A DNA stretch of 64,000 nucleotides from Allantophomopsis cytisporea (lineage: Eukaryota; Ascomycota; Leotiomycetes; Phacidiales; Phacidiaceae). Shown piece by piece: positions 63,723 to 64,000 of this stretch. The stretch is taken from assembly GCA_024752435.1 (NCBI GenBank), contig CP103030.1, positions 1,178,001 to 1,242,000 on the forward strand, written 5' to 3'. The position numbers and the translations under genes were made by a program. The notes beneath the pieces were generated by a model that saw nothing but the letters and a program-made list of their open reading frames with translations, was not told the origin of the DNA and did not search any database. Every line of letters starts with the position of its first letter. Within the stretch, counting starts at the first letter, position 1.

Positions 63723-64000
63723 ATGCCAGCCAGACGTTCAACCAGATCCTCCAACAACAACCAATCCAACCAAGATAACAACATTACCCCATCCAAGCCC
63801 GAAGCAGGAGTACCTAAGTCAGGCACTCCAGTCCCTACTACGAGAACCACACGAGCGAGTTCAGCGCGATCTACGAAAGACAACAAAGCGACCGAGAAGG
63901 GTATCTCAGCGCCAGCTGACACCGACGACATGCCCAGCAAGACCCCACACCCAAACGGCACTGATCCTGTCGAAAACGGTGTCAATGGTACTAAGGACGT
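63723..64000 (+). CDS. N-terminus of a disordered basic/Ser-Thr-rich protein (3' end outside window)
   Basis: ATG at 63723 opens a frame that runs off the window after 92 residues. It begins MPARRSTRSSNNNQSNQ and continues Ser/Thr/Pro/Lys-rich with scattered Arg, as in the N-terminal tails of chromatin or other nuclear proteins. No domain is reached, so the function is unknown. The opposite-strand frame at 63689-63985 is its shadow. Confidence 0.6.
   Translation, partial: MPARRSTRSSNNNQSNQDNNITPSKPEAGVPKSGTPVPTTRTTRASSARSTKDNKATEKGISAPADTDDMPSKTPHPNGTDPVENGVNGTKD

Overview
This window is nuclear DNA of a filamentous ascomycete (Pezizomycotina). Short introns of about 47-60 nt with CTAAC-type branch points, a DASH-complex Spc34, a Pds5, a TAF12, fungal highly reducing polyketide synthases (HR-PKS) and a PDR-type ABC transporter all point there. 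A leotiomycete is a reasonable guess, but I cannot prove the class from sequence alone.

Left arm (1-18.6 kb): the 3' end of a Ser/Thr-rich, probably wall-associated protein; a seven-exon secreted Ala/Lys/Gly-rich protein made of phase-0 exons; a multi-pass Ost-alpha/TMEM184 (DUF300) protein; a secreted, probably GPI-anchored GH16 beta-glucanase; a nine-exon NADPH-dependent MDR oxidoreductase of the prostaglandin-reductase type; a disordered acidic protein; and the kinetochore protein Spc34. Several intergenic regions are 0.5-2.2 kb and hold only simple repeats and one diverged tandem duplication.

Centre (19.2-50.1 kb): a candidate biosynthetic gene cluster. Its members are PKS1 (minus, 2269 aa, KS-AT-DH-ER-KR-ACP, no C-methyltransferase), a small FSH1/LovG-like serine hydrolase, a full-length PDR/ABCG transporter, a single-exon HxxxD acyltransferase, and PKS2 (plus, 2605 aa, KS-AT-DH-CMeT-ER-KR-ACP). 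The simplest reading is that two HR-PKSs each make a chain, the hydrolase helps release one, the acyltransferase joins a chain to an alcohol or to the other chain as an ester, and the ABC transporter exports the product. This is the same parts logic as lovastatin (two HR-PKSs, LovG-type hydrolase, acyltransferase), but with an HxxxD acyltransferase in place of the beta-lactamase-like LovD. No pathway regulator, P450 or trans-acting ER is visible inside the cluster. PKS2 and the acyltransferase share a 2.5-kb divergent promoter region that contains a three-copy degenerate tandem repeat.

Right arm (51.8-64 kb): housekeeping genes return, with Pds5 (cohesin), a long coiled-coil protein whose upstream region is a minisatellite, TAF12 (TFIID/SAGA histone-fold subunit), and the first 278 bases of another disordered protein. 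Exon boundaries given here were derived by eye from splice sites and reading-frame continuity; all complete gene models close in frame, but one (the hydrolase) does so only with a non-consensus donor.
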